Source: SZUA-38 sp965212525 (GTDB taxonomy: Bacteria; Pseudomonadota; Gammaproteobacteria; Xanthomonadales; SZUA-38). Taken from it: DNA of 64,000 nucleotides. Below are positions 54,500 through 63,987 of this stretch, in pieces. The first letter of the stretch is position 1. Every line of letters starts with the position of its first letter. The notes under the pieces are model-generated. The model searched no databases, was not told the DNA's origin, and saw only the letters and a program-made list of their open reading frames with translations. The position numbers were made by a program, and so were the translations under genes. Location of the stretch: positions 1-64,000 of the forward strand of contig CBDBVC010000036.1 of NCBI GenBank assembly GCA_965212525.1. The letters run 5' to 3'.

Positions 54500-55786
54500 A
54501 TGCTTTACACAATGAATGAGAACGAACTAAATCGCATTGAGATTTTGACGAAGATCAATGAGAAGCGATTGAATAAACGACAAGCCGCTGATCTATTAAA
54601 ATTGTCTGTGCGGCAAATTCAGCGTTTGCAAAACGCATTCAACCAGTACGGACCTGAAGGCGTGATCTCAAAAAAGCGTGGGAAGCCATCGAACAGGCGT
54701 TATCCAGAAACCTTCCGAAACCATGTCATTAATCTCATTCGAGATCACTACAGTGATTTTGGGCCGACTTTGACGGCAGAAAAGCTGGCAGAACGACATG
54801 GCATTAGTATTGCCATCGAAACTGTGAGACAGTGGATGAAAGACTCCAATTTGTGGCAAACGCGGGCTGAACAGCGCAGACGAGTCTACCAGCCGCGAAA
54901 TCGACGTAATTGTGTGGGTGAATTGATTCAGATAGACGGCTCGCAGCATTGGTGGCTTGAGGAAAGGGGACCTAAGTGCACCCTACTCGTTTACATTGAT
55001 GATGCGAGCAGCAGAATCCAGCACCTGAAATTTGTGCCTTCTGAAAGCACGTTTGACTATTTCAGTGCCACACGTGAGTACATCGAGCTGCATGGCAAGC
55101 CCATAGCGTTCTACAGTGACAAGCATTCCACATTCAGGGTTAATAGCAAGGAAGCCAAATCTGGCAACGGCATGACGCAGTTCGGCCGTGCCTTGCATGA
55201 ACTCAACATAGACATCATCTGTGCGAATTCACCACAAGCAAAAGGGCGTGTGGAACGTGCCAACAAGACACTTCAGGATCGGCTGGTCAAGGAGTTGAGA
55301 CTTGAACGCATCTCAGAGATTGAGACTGCCAATGCCTATCTGCCCTACTTCATCACTGCCTTCAACGATCGTTTTGCGAAGCCACCGAAATCAGATCAAA
55401 ACGTCCATCGTCCGCTGGCTGATTATGATGACATGGATCGCGCGTTTTCATGGCAGGAAACTCGAACAGTTACACGTTCGTTGTCTGTTCAGTACGATCG
55501 TGTCGTCTTTTTACTGGAACCGACTGAGGTTGCCAGAAGCCTGGCAAGAAAGAAAGTGACGATCAATGACTATCCCGACGGACGATTGGAGATCCGTCAC
55601 GATGGTGTGACACTCCCCTACTCCATCTTCGATAAGGTTCGAAAGGTCAATCAGGCATCGATTGTCCATAACAAGCGATTGAGTTCAGTACTTGAGCTTG
55701 TAAAGAACGAACAGGCCATCCGATCTGTCAACCGAAGTCGCAAGGGGCCAAAGCGACGAGGACAATCAAATTCCATTTTCAGTTGA
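54500..55786 (+). CDS. ISNCY-type DDE transposase
   Basis: A protein of about 428 residues with two N-terminal HTHs (LNKRQAADLLKLSVRQIQRL and AEKLAERHGISIAIETVRQW) and an integrase-like DDE core: QIDGSQHWW (first Asp), AFYSDKHSTF (second Asp) and KGRVERANKTLQDRLVKEL (Glu). The pattern is that of the ISNCY/ISDol1-type transposases. The start is the ATG 9 bases after GGAGG; the ATG at 54491 is too close to it. The frame is intact, but I could not define terminal inverted repeats in the flanks, so the element's ends are uncertain. Confidence 0.85.
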   Translation: MLYTMNENELNRIEILTKINEKRLNKRQAADLLKLSVRQIQRLQNAFNQYGPEGVISKKRGKPSNRRYPETFRNHVINLIRDHYSDFGPTLTAEKLAERHGISIAIETVRQWMKDSNLWQTRAEQRRRVYQPRNRRNCVGELIQIDGSQHWWLEERGPKCTLLVYIDDASSRIQHLKFVPSESTFDYFSATREYIELHGKPIAFYSDKHSTFRVNSKEAKSGNGMTQFGRALHELNIDIICANSPQAKGRVERANKTLQDRLVKELRLERISEIETANAYLPYFITAFNDRFAKPPKSDQNVHRPLADYDDMDRAFSWQETRTVTRSLSVQYDRVVFLLEPTEVARSLARKKVTINDYPDGRLEIRHDGVTLPYSIFDKVRKVNQASIVHNKRLSSVLELVKNEQAIRSVNRSRKGPKRRGQSNSIFS

Positions 55787-56064
55787 AATTCATTTGAGTG
55801 TCAGGCCGAGAATTGAGCACGTCCACAAACGTTACAGAGTGATCTCAACACATTCGTCGAAGATGATTATTGTCTCGAAAACCACAATTTAGAGAATCAA
55901 TAGAGGCCTATTCATTTTTACAGCGATCGACGGTAACGCACGCAAACCATGACGATGAGTGTGCTTGCTTTACTTGTCTTGCACGTGAACATTGGTTGCG
56001 GTTACGATCAATGCACAACCCATGTGAAAAAATCTCTCCCTTGGACAGAACTAAGCTATAATAG

Positions 56065-56403
56065 ATGACGATGCGTGCTTTTATTGACAAATTAGTGATT
56101 GTGTCGCTTCTTTTCGTGAGTCTAGAAGGGGCGACAGAAGTTATTGAAGATGTTGTGCCAGCCGGCTACAACACAGGTCATCCGCATGAATTAGGTCATA
56201 CGGTAGATATTGATAACACCGAAATAGATACAGAATTCGACTGCGAGCAGTGCAAACACTGCTGCCACGTTCATTCATCTAGCTTATCACCACAAGTCTC
56301 AACCATCACAATGACGTTTGTCCGTATAGATCTCCGTATTGGTCGATCAGCGCACGTTAGAAACTTTGCCCAAGCACCCCCAACACCTCCTCCCACCATC
56401 TAA
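56065..56403 (+). CDS. Small exported His/Cys protein upstream of the metal efflux operon
   Basis: A 112-residue protein with an N-terminal signal/membrane segment (IDKLVIVSLLFVSLEGATE). A central metal-like cluster HPHELGH and CEQCKHCCHVH follows, and the C-terminus is Pro-rich (APPTPPPTI). The architecture resembles DUF2946-like proteins and the gene at 63153. It probably binds or senses metal in the periplasm and may share the czc promoter. A TATAAT box lies immediately before the start, so the message could be nearly leaderless. Confidence 0.65.
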   Translation: MTMRAFIDKLVIVSLLFVSLEGATEVIEDVVPAGYNTGHPHELGHTVDIDNTEIDTEFDCEQCKHCCHVHSSSLSPQVSTITMTFVRIDLRIGRSAHVRNFAQAPPTPPPTI

Positions 56404-56481
56404 ATCATACTCCTACAAAGTACTGTAAACACCATGTCACGCGTGGTGTGCTCAGCTGTGATCACTACAGGAAAATGATTT

Positions 56482-57741
56482 ATGAAAACCGAACGATTCT
56501 TACTTGCGTTATTGCTATGCACTCTGTTTTTTACGCCTTGGGCGGTCTGGGCGAACGAAATTGACACAATTCGTTTATCACCAGCAGATGCGCAGCTGAC
56601 CCAATTTGTTTTTGCCGCCGTGGATGAACATCCGCTTGTTCAAGCCGCAAAAGATGCGCTTGTGGCCAGCAGCGCCAAGAGTGATGCCGCTTCACGGCCC
56701 CTGTACAACCCTGAACTCAATATCGATTTTGAAAATTCCGATTCGGACACACGGGCCCTGGGTATCAGTCAGACAATTGATTGGGCGGGTAAGCGAAAAG
56801 CACGAAACGCCGTTGCAGAATTCGATCGTCTGGTCGTCGAGGCGGAATATCAGTCCGTCCGATGGGACGTCACCGTTAAATTGTTGAACGGTCTTGCACA
56901 ATATCAAACTGGGGTGGAGCGCGATGTTTTGGCAACCTCGCGTCGCCAGTTGATGGACGACTTTGTGGCATTGGCAGAACGTCGCTTTGACGCCGGCGAT
57001 TTGAACCAAGTGGAACTGGATCTGGCACGACTCTCTACCATGGATGCACGAATCCAAAAAGCGACCGCAGCAGCGGGACTGGCCGAAGCACGTGAGACCG
57101 TTCGAAGTCTCGTTCCACGAACGCCAGCGACGCACTGGCCATCTCTCCCTGTTTCGTTGCCTACCTTACCGACGAGCGCCGATCCACAAGTGTTGGTGCT
57201 CGCACTGCCGAAAGTACTCGCCGCACTTCGTCAGGTGGCGGCAGCGGACGCCATAGTCGAGTTGCGACGTCGTGAACGTCGCCCTGATCCGACATTGAGT
57301 TTGACCGGCGGCGAAGAAGACGGAAAGACCTTGATTGGCGTGAATGTGACCATTCCGCTCTATATGCGCAATCGTTTCAGCTATGAAGTCACCGCCGCGA
57401 TGGCCGAGCGCAGTCAGGCGCAACAAATCGCCGATGATGTACTGCAACGTGCAAATGCACGGCTTATCAGTGCCACCGAGCGATATGACTTGTCCCGTGG
57501 AGCCTGGGGCGATTGGGAGCTCACTGGAGTGGCAAGCCTGCAGCGACAAACCCAACAACTTCGAAGACTTTGGCAAGCCGGTGAACTCAGCACTACCGAC
57601 TACCTGGTGCAATTGACAGCCACGCTCGACGTGCAGGAAAGCGCACTCGATCTGCGCGAGTCCTTGTGGCATGCCTGGTTCGAGTGGTTGATGGCTTCCG
57701 GCCAGATAGATTCCTGGTTAGGCAAAGGAGGTGTCGAATGA
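56482..57741 (+). CDS. czcC: CzcC-like outer-membrane efflux protein
   Basis: A 419-residue protein with a signal peptide (TPWAVWANE) and TolC-family coiled-coil halves (ERRFDAGDLNQVELDLARL and LWQAGELSTTDYLVQLTATLDVQESALDLRESL). This is the outer-membrane channel of a heavy-metal RND pump. It overlaps the adaptor gene by four bases (ATGA). Confidence 0.88.
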   Translation: MKTERFLLALLLCTLFFTPWAVWANEIDTIRLSPADAQLTQFVFAAVDEHPLVQAAKDALVASSAKSDAASRPLYNPELNIDFENSDSDTRALGISQTIDWAGKRKARNAVAEFDRLVVEAEYQSVRWDVTVKLLNGLAQYQTGVERDVLATSRRQLMDDFVALAERRFDAGDLNQVELDLARLSTMDARIQKATAAAGLAEARETVRSLVPRTPATHWPSLPVSLPTLPTSADPQVLVLALPKVLAALRQVAAADAIVELRRRERRPDPTLSLTGGEEDGKTLIGVNVTIPLYMRNRFSYEVTAAMAERSQAQQIADDVLQRANARLISATERYDLSRGAWGDWELTGVASLQRQTQQLRRLWQAGELSTTDYLVQLTATLDVQESALDLRESLWHAWFEWLMASGQIDSWLGKGGVE

Positions 57742-58898
57742 ATCGCAACAACACCAAAACCAAAATGGAGAATCGAGTTATGAATATCTTGAAAATTTGG
57801 GCATTGTGTCTGTGCCTGGCACTGATCGTGCCCGCATACGCCCAGGAAGATGGCCATGACGATCATGAGGAAGAAGGCGGTGTGATAGAAATGACAATCG
57901 ACGAACGTACATCCGCGGGTATTGTCGTTGGTGACGTAACACTTCGAACGCCCAATGAAACAGTTCGTGTGCCCGGCGAAGTTGTGATCAATGCCTACCG
58001 ATCCGCCCGTGTGACACCGCGGATCACCGCACAAGTCGCTGAGCGTCACGTGAAACTAGGGGATGAAGTTGAGATTGGCGATCGATTGTTGACACTTTCA
58101 AGCGTTGCGATGGCCGAAGCACAAGGTATGTTGATCGTTGCCGACCGTGAATGGCAGCGTGTCAAATCTCTCGGAAGAGAAACGGTCTCTGAACGTCGTT
58201 ACACCGAAGCTCAAGTGGCACAGCAGCAGGCATTGGCCAAAGTCCTCGCCTACGGCATGACCCAATCGCAAGCAAACGCCCTGTTACAGTCTGGTGATGC
58301 CAGCAAAGCAACCGGTGAATTCGATCTGTTGGCGCCGCAGGCTGGCACGGTTTTGCGAGACAATTTCATTCTTGGAGAGTTAATCGAGCCGGGTCGAGTG
58401 CTCGTCGATATCAGTGATGAGTCGGTGATGTGGGTCGAGGCCAAAACAGTGCTCAATGTATTACATGATTTGGAGAGTGGCGATAATGCTCGCGTCAGTC
58501 TTGATGGTATCAGCTGGCTTGAAGGCACTGTCATCCAACGCCATCATCGCCTGGACGAGACCACCCGCACCAGAGGCATACGCATTGAGGTCAACAACGC
58601 AAATGATCGTTTGCACCCGGGACAGTTTGTAGAAGTTGAAATCGTGACCGGAACTCACGCACCAGTGCTCGCAGTACCCAGTGCAGCTCTCACCCTCATT
58701 AAAGGCTCAGCTACTGTGTTCAAATTCGAGAATGATCATGAATTTCATGCCCAACAAATCGACACAGGCCCCACAATCGGAGATTGGACAGTTGTAATGG
58801 CCGGCCTCACCGATGGTGATCAAGTGGCAATCGACGGTGTATTTCATCTCAAATCGTTACTGCTCAAATCTTCGCTCGGCGAAGGCCATGCGCACTAG
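57738..58898 (+). CDS. czcB: CzcB-like periplasmic adaptor
   Basis: The protein starts MNRNNTKTKMEN and overlaps czcC. It has a signal peptide (LALIVPAYAQ), an acidic His-rich stretch (EDGHDDHEEEGG) suited to metal capture, a lipoyl-like half (VKLGDEVEIGDRLLTLSS), a coiled-coil hairpin and the second half (APQAGTVLRDNFILGELIEPG). It bridges the pump and outer-membrane channel. A second start at 57780 (MNILKIW) with AGAAT is possible. Confidence 0.88.
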   Translation: MNRNNTKTKMENRVMNILKIWALCLCLALIVPAYAQEDGHDDHEEEGGVIEMTIDERTSAGIVVGDVTLRTPNETVRVPGEVVINAYRSARVTPRITAQVAERHVKLGDEVEIGDRLLTLSSVAMAEAQGMLIVADREWQRVKSLGRETVSERRYTEAQVAQQQALAKVLAYGMTQSQANALLQSGDASKATGEFDLLAPQAGTVLRDNFILGELIEPGRVLVDISDESVMWVEAKTVLNVLHDLESGDNARVSLDGISWLEGTVIQRHHRLDETTRTRGIRIEVNNANDRLHPGQFVEVEIVTGTHAPVLAVPSAALTLIKGSATVFKFENDHEFHAQQIDTGPTIGDWTVVMAGLTDGDQVAIDGVFHLKSLLLKSSLGEGHAH

Positions 58899-58907
58899 GA
58901 GATTCAC

Positions 58908-61900
58908 ATGTTAGAGAAACTCGTTGAAGCTTCGTTGGGCTACAAGATTTTGGTGCTAATCATCTTTGGGGTCGTGGCATTGCTCGGTTGGCGTGCGGTT
59001 GTTACTGTTCCGATCGATGCTTTTCCGGACGTGACGCCGGCACAGGTGAATATATACACCGAGTCACCCGGGCTCGCTGCGGAGGACGTCGAGCAACTGC
59101 TTACGTTTCCGATTGAATCCGGCATGGCAGGTTTACCCAAAGTGCAGGAAATTCGATCGGTCAGCCTGTTTGGTTTGTCCTATGTCGCGGTCTATTTCGA
59201 TGACGACATGGACATTTACTTTGCTCGTCGTCTGGTCATGGAGCGTTTGCAGGAAGTCGGTGATCGAATTCCGGAAGGTTACGGCACACCGGAAATGGGG
59301 CCGAACACCTCTGGTCTCGGCCAGGTATTCTGGTACACGCTCGAGCGCGCCGATGAACAGCTCAATGCCGCGGTCACAGACATGGACCTCAGAACTCTTC
59401 ACGACTGGAGTGTGCGCTTAATTTTGCGTACCGCTGCAGGCGTTGACGACGTGATCTCCTGGGGTGGACAGGAACGCCAGTATCAGGTGGTGATAGACCC
59501 ACTCAGCCTCATCAAGTACGACCTGACGTTTACCGATGTGATGGAAGTAATTGAGGCGAACAACCGTCAAGTGGGTGGACAATATGTCAACCTGGGCGCT
59601 GAACAATACCTGGTTCGAGGCTTGGGCCTCGTTGAGAACGAGCACGATATCGGCGACATGGTCGTCAAAGTGGAAGATGGCATACCCGTGCACCTGCGTG
59701 ACATCGCCGACATCGTACAGGATGGTGCTCTGCGCTTTGGCGCGGTTACTAGAGATGGCAAAGAGGTCGTACTCGGCATGGCCTTGTCCCGCATCGGGGA
59801 AAATGCTGCTGATGTGGTCGATGCAGTCAAAGACAAAGTCGAAATCGTCGATCATTCTTTACCAGAGGGCGTCACCCTTCGTCCGGTGTATGAACGTACC
59901 GACCTGGTAGATAAGGCGGTTGGCACAGCAGTCACTGCACTGGTTGAAGGCTCTATATTGGTAGCGATTGTGCTCTTCCTGTTTTTGGGTGAACTGCGGT
60001 CAGCCATCGTCGTCATAGCAGCACTGCCTCTCGCAATGCTGATCGCGTTCATCTTTATGGGTGAAGCTGGGCTCTCTGCCAATCTGATGTCACTCGCTGG
60101 TCTTGCTGTCGGCATCGGCATGATGGTCGATGGTGCGGTGGTGATGGTTGAGAACGCGTTTCGCATCATGGCGGAACGCAACGAGTCTGGAGAACCAATC
60201 AACCGGTCTGCTGCCGTTCTAGCAGCTGCGCGTGAGGTTGCCAACCCGATTGCCTTCGCCATCCTGATCATCATAGTGGTATTTTTGCCGCTTTTCGCGT
60301 TAGAGGGATTAGAAGGCAAACTTTTCAAACCCATGGCTTTCAACATCAGTTTTGCGATGGCTGGATCGCTCGTCTTAACACTGACACTCATCCCTGTACT
60401 CGCGGCGATTATCCTCAAACCCAAAGAAGAACGTGATACTTGGCTTGTTCGGGTCATCAAACGCCGATACCTGCCGTTGCTTTCATGGTCTCTCGAACAC
60501 AAAACAGTTGTGGTCGCGAGTGCAGCCGGTCTGCTTGTCTCTAGCCTGGCGCTGTTTCCGTTTCTTGGAAAAGAATTCATGCCGCAACTGCAGGAAGGCT
60601 CGATCATGTGGCGAGTGACCTCAATCCCGTCAGCTTCCCTCGATCAGTCCATTGAAATCTCCAAAGACATCGAGAACGCTCTGTCCAAGTTTCCGGAGGT
60701 CAACACCACGGTGGCTATGATCGGCCGTGCCGAGAAAGGTGAGACAGCTGATGTGAACTACATGGAAATCTACACCGAGCTTAAACCAGAGGACGAGTGG
60801 TCCGGAGATCGTGATATAGCAGAACTGGCCGAAGCCATGCGCGAAGAACTCGAACTCGTCGTCCCAACGGCCGTGGTGGCATTCACTCAGCCGATCCAGA
60901 TGCGTGTTGAGGAGCTCATCTCTGGAGTGCGTGCGACGCTTGCGGCAAAAATCTACGGAGAGGAGTTGTCGGAACTCGATCGACTGAGCGAGGATGTAAA
61001 AGACGTTATTGCTACGGTGGACGGCGTCGCCGATCTCTCGCTAGAAGCCAACGTTGGAAAACCGCAAATCCGTATCCAGGTCAAACGCGATCAGCTCGCC
61101 CGCTATGGCTTGAATGCCGATGATGTCTTGTCAGTCGTTCGCACTGGTATCGGTAACGAACCTGTTTCGACCCTGATCGATGGTGTGCGACGTTTTGACA
61201 TTACAGCTCGACTCGATGATTCATCGAAAACCTCAGTGCAGTCTATTCAACGTATTCCACTGAAGACCAGCGGTGGTGTCATTGTTCCACTCTCGGCGGT
61301 TGCCGATGTGAGTGTGGCAGAGGGTTACTCGTTCGTTCGCCGCGAACAATTACAGCGCTATGCGGTCATTCAAATGGACGTACGCGGTCGTGACGTAGAC
61401 GGCTTCGTTCGTGATGCCAATGCTGCCATTGAAAATCAGATCGATCTGCCGCCGGGTTATTGGATCGAGTGGGGTGGTGCATTTGAAAACCAACAGCGCG
61501 CACTCGCTCGTCTGGCCGTCATTGTGCCGCTAACAATCTTCTTCATATTCGTGTTGCTCTATACCGCGTTCAACTCCGTTAAGTACGCCACACTGATTAT
61601 TGCCAATGTACCGTTTGCCACAATTGGCGGTCTCATAGCGCTCTTTATCACAGGGCAGTACGTTTCGGTTCCCTCAGCAATCGGCTTCATCGCCGTCTTT
61701 GGTGTCGCAATGTTGAATGGCATCGTGTTGGTGAGTTTTATCAATGAATTACGGGACAAGGGGCTGTCTGTGCAAGAAGCGGTACGCAAAGGGACTGAAT
61801 TGCGATTACGCCCGGTGTTGATGACCGCGAGTGTGGCAATTCTCGGCCTTGTGCCAATGCTGATATCTTCCGGGGTCGGTGCAGAAACTCAACGTCCATT

Positions 61901-62003
61901 GGCTTCTGTTGTGGTGGGCGGACTCATCACATCTACTTTGTTGACATTAGTATTACTGCCTGTGATTTATGAATGGATTGAATCGCGATCAGATAAAAAA
62001 TGA
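58908..62003 (+). CDS. czcA: Heavy-metal RND efflux pump (CzcA type)
   Basis: A 1,031-residue proton-driven inner-membrane pump with 12 membrane helices and two large periplasmic loops; VPIDAFPDVTPAQVNIYTESPG and GLAAEDVEQLLTFPIE are the family's N-terminal hallmarks. The metal signature in helix 4 reads GIGMMVDGAVVMVEN: the DGAVVxVEN part of CzcA is kept, but the DFG at its front is replaced by GIG. The metal therefore cannot be named; Zn/Co/Cd-type is likely, not Cu/Ag, because the conserved DGAVV is intact. It begins 9 bases after czcB. Confidence 0.9.
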   Translation: MLEKLVEASLGYKILVLIIFGVVALLGWRAVVTVPIDAFPDVTPAQVNIYTESPGLAAEDVEQLLTFPIESGMAGLPKVQEIRSVSLFGLSYVAVYFDDDMDIYFARRLVMERLQEVGDRIPEGYGTPEMGPNTSGLGQVFWYTLERADEQLNAAVTDMDLRTLHDWSVRLILRTAAGVDDVISWGGQERQYQVVIDPLSLIKYDLTFTDVMEVIEANNRQVGGQYVNLGAEQYLVRGLGLVENEHDIGDMVVKVEDGIPVHLRDIADIVQDGALRFGAVTRDGKEVVLGMALSRIGENAADVVDAVKDKVEIVDHSLPEGVTLRPVYERTDLVDKAVGTAVTALVEGSILVAIVLFLFLGELRSAIVVIAALPLAMLIAFIFMGEAGLSANLMSLAGLAVGIGMMVDGAVVMVENAFRIMAERNESGEPINRSAAVLAAAREVANPIAFAILIIIVVFLPLFALEGLEGKLFKPMAFNISFAMAGSLVLTLTLIPVLAAIILKPKEERDTWLVRVIKRRYLPLLSWSLEHKTVVVASAAGLLVSSLALFPFLGKEFMPQLQEGSIMWRVTSIPSASLDQSIEISKDIENALSKFPEVNTTVAMIGRAEKGETADVNYMEIYTELKPEDEWSGDRDIAELAEAMREELELVVPTAVVAFTQPIQMRVEELISGVRATLAAKIYGEELSELDRLSEDVKDVIATVDGVADLSLEANVGKPQIRIQVKRDQLARYGLNADDVLSVVRTGIGNEPVSTLIDGVRRFDITARLDDSSKTSVQSIQRIPLKTSGGVIVPLSAVADVSVAEGYSFVRREQLQRYAVIQMDVRGRDVDGFVRDANAAIENQIDLPPGYWIEWGGAFENQQRALARLAVIVPLTIFFIFVLLYTAFNSVKYATLIIANVPFATIGGLIALFITGQYVSVPSAIGFIAVFGVAMLNGIVLVSFINELRDKGLSVQEAVRKGTELRLRPVLMTASVAILGLVPMLISSGVGAETQRPLASVVVGGLITSTLLTLVLLPVIYEWIESRSDKK

Positions 62004-62353
62004 CACTTACACAGTAATTTTGATTTGGTGGATTGTTATGAAATTGTTAGTTGAACCTTGAGATTCGTGAGTTTTGAAGGCTGCAATATTCGCTCAATCA
62101 GATTGTATCCGAGGATACTTTTATTGAGAAAGATGGCATTTATTAATCTACGACACCTTGTCTGTTAGTAGGGCACATCAAGTGCACTACTCGCGATTAT
62201 AATGTCGTTTTTAGCTCTCGCAGTCGACTGAATAGTTTGCAGAGTGGCAGGATTCGTATTGGAAGTTTTGGTGTTCCTTGTCAGTTCGAGCTATAGAATT
62301 TCGTATGAACAGCCATTCGTAACAGCTTTACACATCATCATTCGATAATCTCT
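62004..62353. other. Gene-free stretch
   Basis: About 350 AT-rich bases between convergent genes. I see no gene and no clear terminator. Confidence 0.55.
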
Positions 62354-63106
62354 CTAATACGGTGAATTATCTGCAGGCATCACCGTAGTAAACCCTTGGC
62401 GCTGCCCAATCCACTCATAGGATCGACTCTGGAACAGGTCACGCAACAGATCCGGGCATTGATGGTAGACGAACACCACTGATTGGGATTCTACGATGGA
62501 TCCGCTTTGAAAAAAGATGGGCAATTCAGCCAGCAAATAATTCACCGCCTGCAACAAGGACTGTTCATCCACAGTCCACCCTGCAGGTTGATTACTGGAC
62601 AGCACCCAGTTGGAGCAATCCAGGCATTTTTGTCGAAACTCTAGGTCTGTTTCGTACTGCGTCGTGACCTCATCAAGAACCTTCTGATAATGAGTATTAC
62701 CATCCAGCTTTTCTGAATTGAGGATCACTGCATGGGACTGTTCATCGGTTAATCCGACCTTTGACAAGGCTCGGATGATTTTGTTTTGAAGATACTTGTT
62801 TTGACGACGCGCTTTCTTTTTCGCTTTGTTTTCCTGATACCCAAAGGCTTGCAAGGTGTGATGTGTCGGTCCATCCGGCACATAAATACTAACCCGTTTG
62901 AACTCCGAAAATGCCCATTTGGCTAACCAGGTGATCCGTTCCTCACTGAAATAACTGTTGAAAGGACTTATCCCTAGAATGACGTGTTCACGTTGATCAA
63001 ACACGTTCGCGCACTGTTTTGAAATACATTCGATATTCATAACTAACCCTGTTTTTGATACTGAATGACTCATGAAGCTGGTGACAGGATGTGTACCGTT
63101 GTTCAT
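62354..63106 (-). CDS. tRNA-dependent cyclodipeptide synthase, NYH subfamily
   Basis: The 250-residue protein has all CDPS landmarks: GISPFNSYFS with nucleophile Ser47 and subfamily Asn50, VPDGPTHHTLQAFGY, the basic KKKARRQNKYLQNKI helix that grips tRNA, and catalytic Tyr190 and Glu194 in YLLAELPIF. Tyr214-His215 in FVYHQ, with Asn50, assigns the NYH group of AlbC. It uses two aminoacyl-tRNAs to make a cyclic dipeptide in the cytosol. The product cannot be read from sequence. No P450, oxidase or methyltransferase tailoring gene lies nearby; the upstream partner is a small Cys-containing membrane protein. Confidence 0.93.
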   Translation of the reverse strand: MNNGTHPVTSFMSHSVSKTGLVMNIECISKQCANVFDQREHVILGISPFNSYFSEERITWLAKWAFSEFKRVSIYVPDGPTHHTLQAFGYQENKAKKKARRQNKYLQNKIIRALSKVGLTDEQSHAVILNSEKLDGNTHYQKVLDEVTTQYETDLEFRQKCLDCSNWVLSSNQPAGWTVDEQSLLQAVNYLLAELPIFFQSGSIVESQSVVFVYHQCPDLLRDLFQSRSYEWIGQRQGFTTVMPADNSPY

Positions 63107-63152
63107 GAGTATCGGGCCATCGATTCAACTGAAGCGATGGAGTGATCAAGGG

Positions 63153-63506
63153 TTATGTTTTGGGAGGGGGTATCGGCGGTTGGAATGTGCGCTGCACGGC
63201 ATCAATTCGCAAATCGATGTCCGGCTGGAATAAATGAAGAGCCAAACCAAAATTGAATGGCGACAAAATGAGAGGTAGACACTGAAAACAAGCCGTCGTC
63301 ACATCCTGACAGTTCGATTCCAGCTCAGGCACTTCAGTCGTATGACACGGTGAACCGCTCTGGGCAAGTTCTACCGGAGTCTCAGTCATCTCAGAAGAAG
63401 CCATAATCACCCAGGCCATACCCTGATTAAGGACGACGCACAACAACACGAGCGATTTAATGTTCGTATGTTTTTGTCCTGGTTTTCGTGTGAGATACGG
63501 TTTCAT
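63153..63506 (-). CDS. Small Cys-containing membrane/exported protein, DUF2946-like
   Basis: A 117-residue protein starting MKPYLTRKPGQ with an N-terminal hydrophobic helix (KSLVLLCVVLNQGMAWVIM), scattered cysteines (SPCHTTE, SNCQDV, ACFQCLP) and a Pro-rich end (FQPPIPPPKT). The layout of helix, CxxC in the middle and PPxPPP tail parallels the protein at 56065. It is 46 bases upstream of the cyclodipeptide synthase and read with it. Metal binding is likely; its link to the peptide product is unknown. Confidence 0.65.
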   Translation of the reverse strand: MKPYLTRKPGQKHTNIKSLVLLCVVLNQGMAWVIMASSEMTETPVELAQSGSPCHTTEVPELESNCQDVTTACFQCLPLILSPFNFGLALHLFQPDIDLRIDAVQRTFQPPIPPPKT

Positions 63507-63735
63507 AGAGACAGAGTCATACCATAATCTATGGTGTATGGACACAGACCTCATCGAAATGTTCAGTTCAGACTAGACATTTCTAACTGGCAGAAACAAG
63601 GACACTTCTATCTGTGATTGACAAACATATTGTTATTACTGTGTTTTTTTACCATATATGTGCAATCAATCAACATCTAACGCCTCGCTAAGGAGCCGAG
63701 CAACTCGACTTAATCGCCATGTGACATGTCATCCC

Positions 63736-63987
63736 CTAATTTTTTGCTTTATCTCGCTTACATTCGACCGAGCCATCGCTGTAGCCGGCGTCGTAGCCGC
63801 GTTTGTAATTCGCATCGCCCCAATCACCTTCTACCAAGGTAGACCTAATTTGACAGGTTGTGTTGTAACCTGCCGCATAACTATCGGAATAACCTGAATC
63901 GTACCTTGAATCGCCACTTTCACACGCAAACAATGTCAGAGAAAAAATTGCGACGGCCAAAAACTGTGGTTTGGGTATCTTTATCAT
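63736..63987 (-). CDS. Small lipoprotein with repeated GY/DSG motif
   Basis: An 83-residue protein with lipobox LTLFAC, then a repetitive stretch (SGYSDSYAAGYNTTCQ and KRGYDAGYSDGSVECK) with two cysteines. The motif is common in short lipoproteins of marine gammaproteobacteria with no known function. The window ends just after its start. Confidence 0.7.
   Translation of the reverse strand: MIKIPKPQFLAVAIFSLTLFACESGDSRYDSGYSDSYAAGYNTTCQIRSTLVEGDWGDANYKRGYDAGYSDGSVECKRDKAKN

Noticed and set aside
54300..55900. Terminal inverted repeats of the ISNCY element
   Set aside because: The flanks show TGTC-containing stretches on both sides, but no convincing pair could be aligned by eye.
56057..56062. 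TATAAT box as a leaderless promoter for the small Cys protein
   Set aside because: No -35 element at 16-18 bases; the only TTGGAC is 10 bases away, so the promoter is unsupported.
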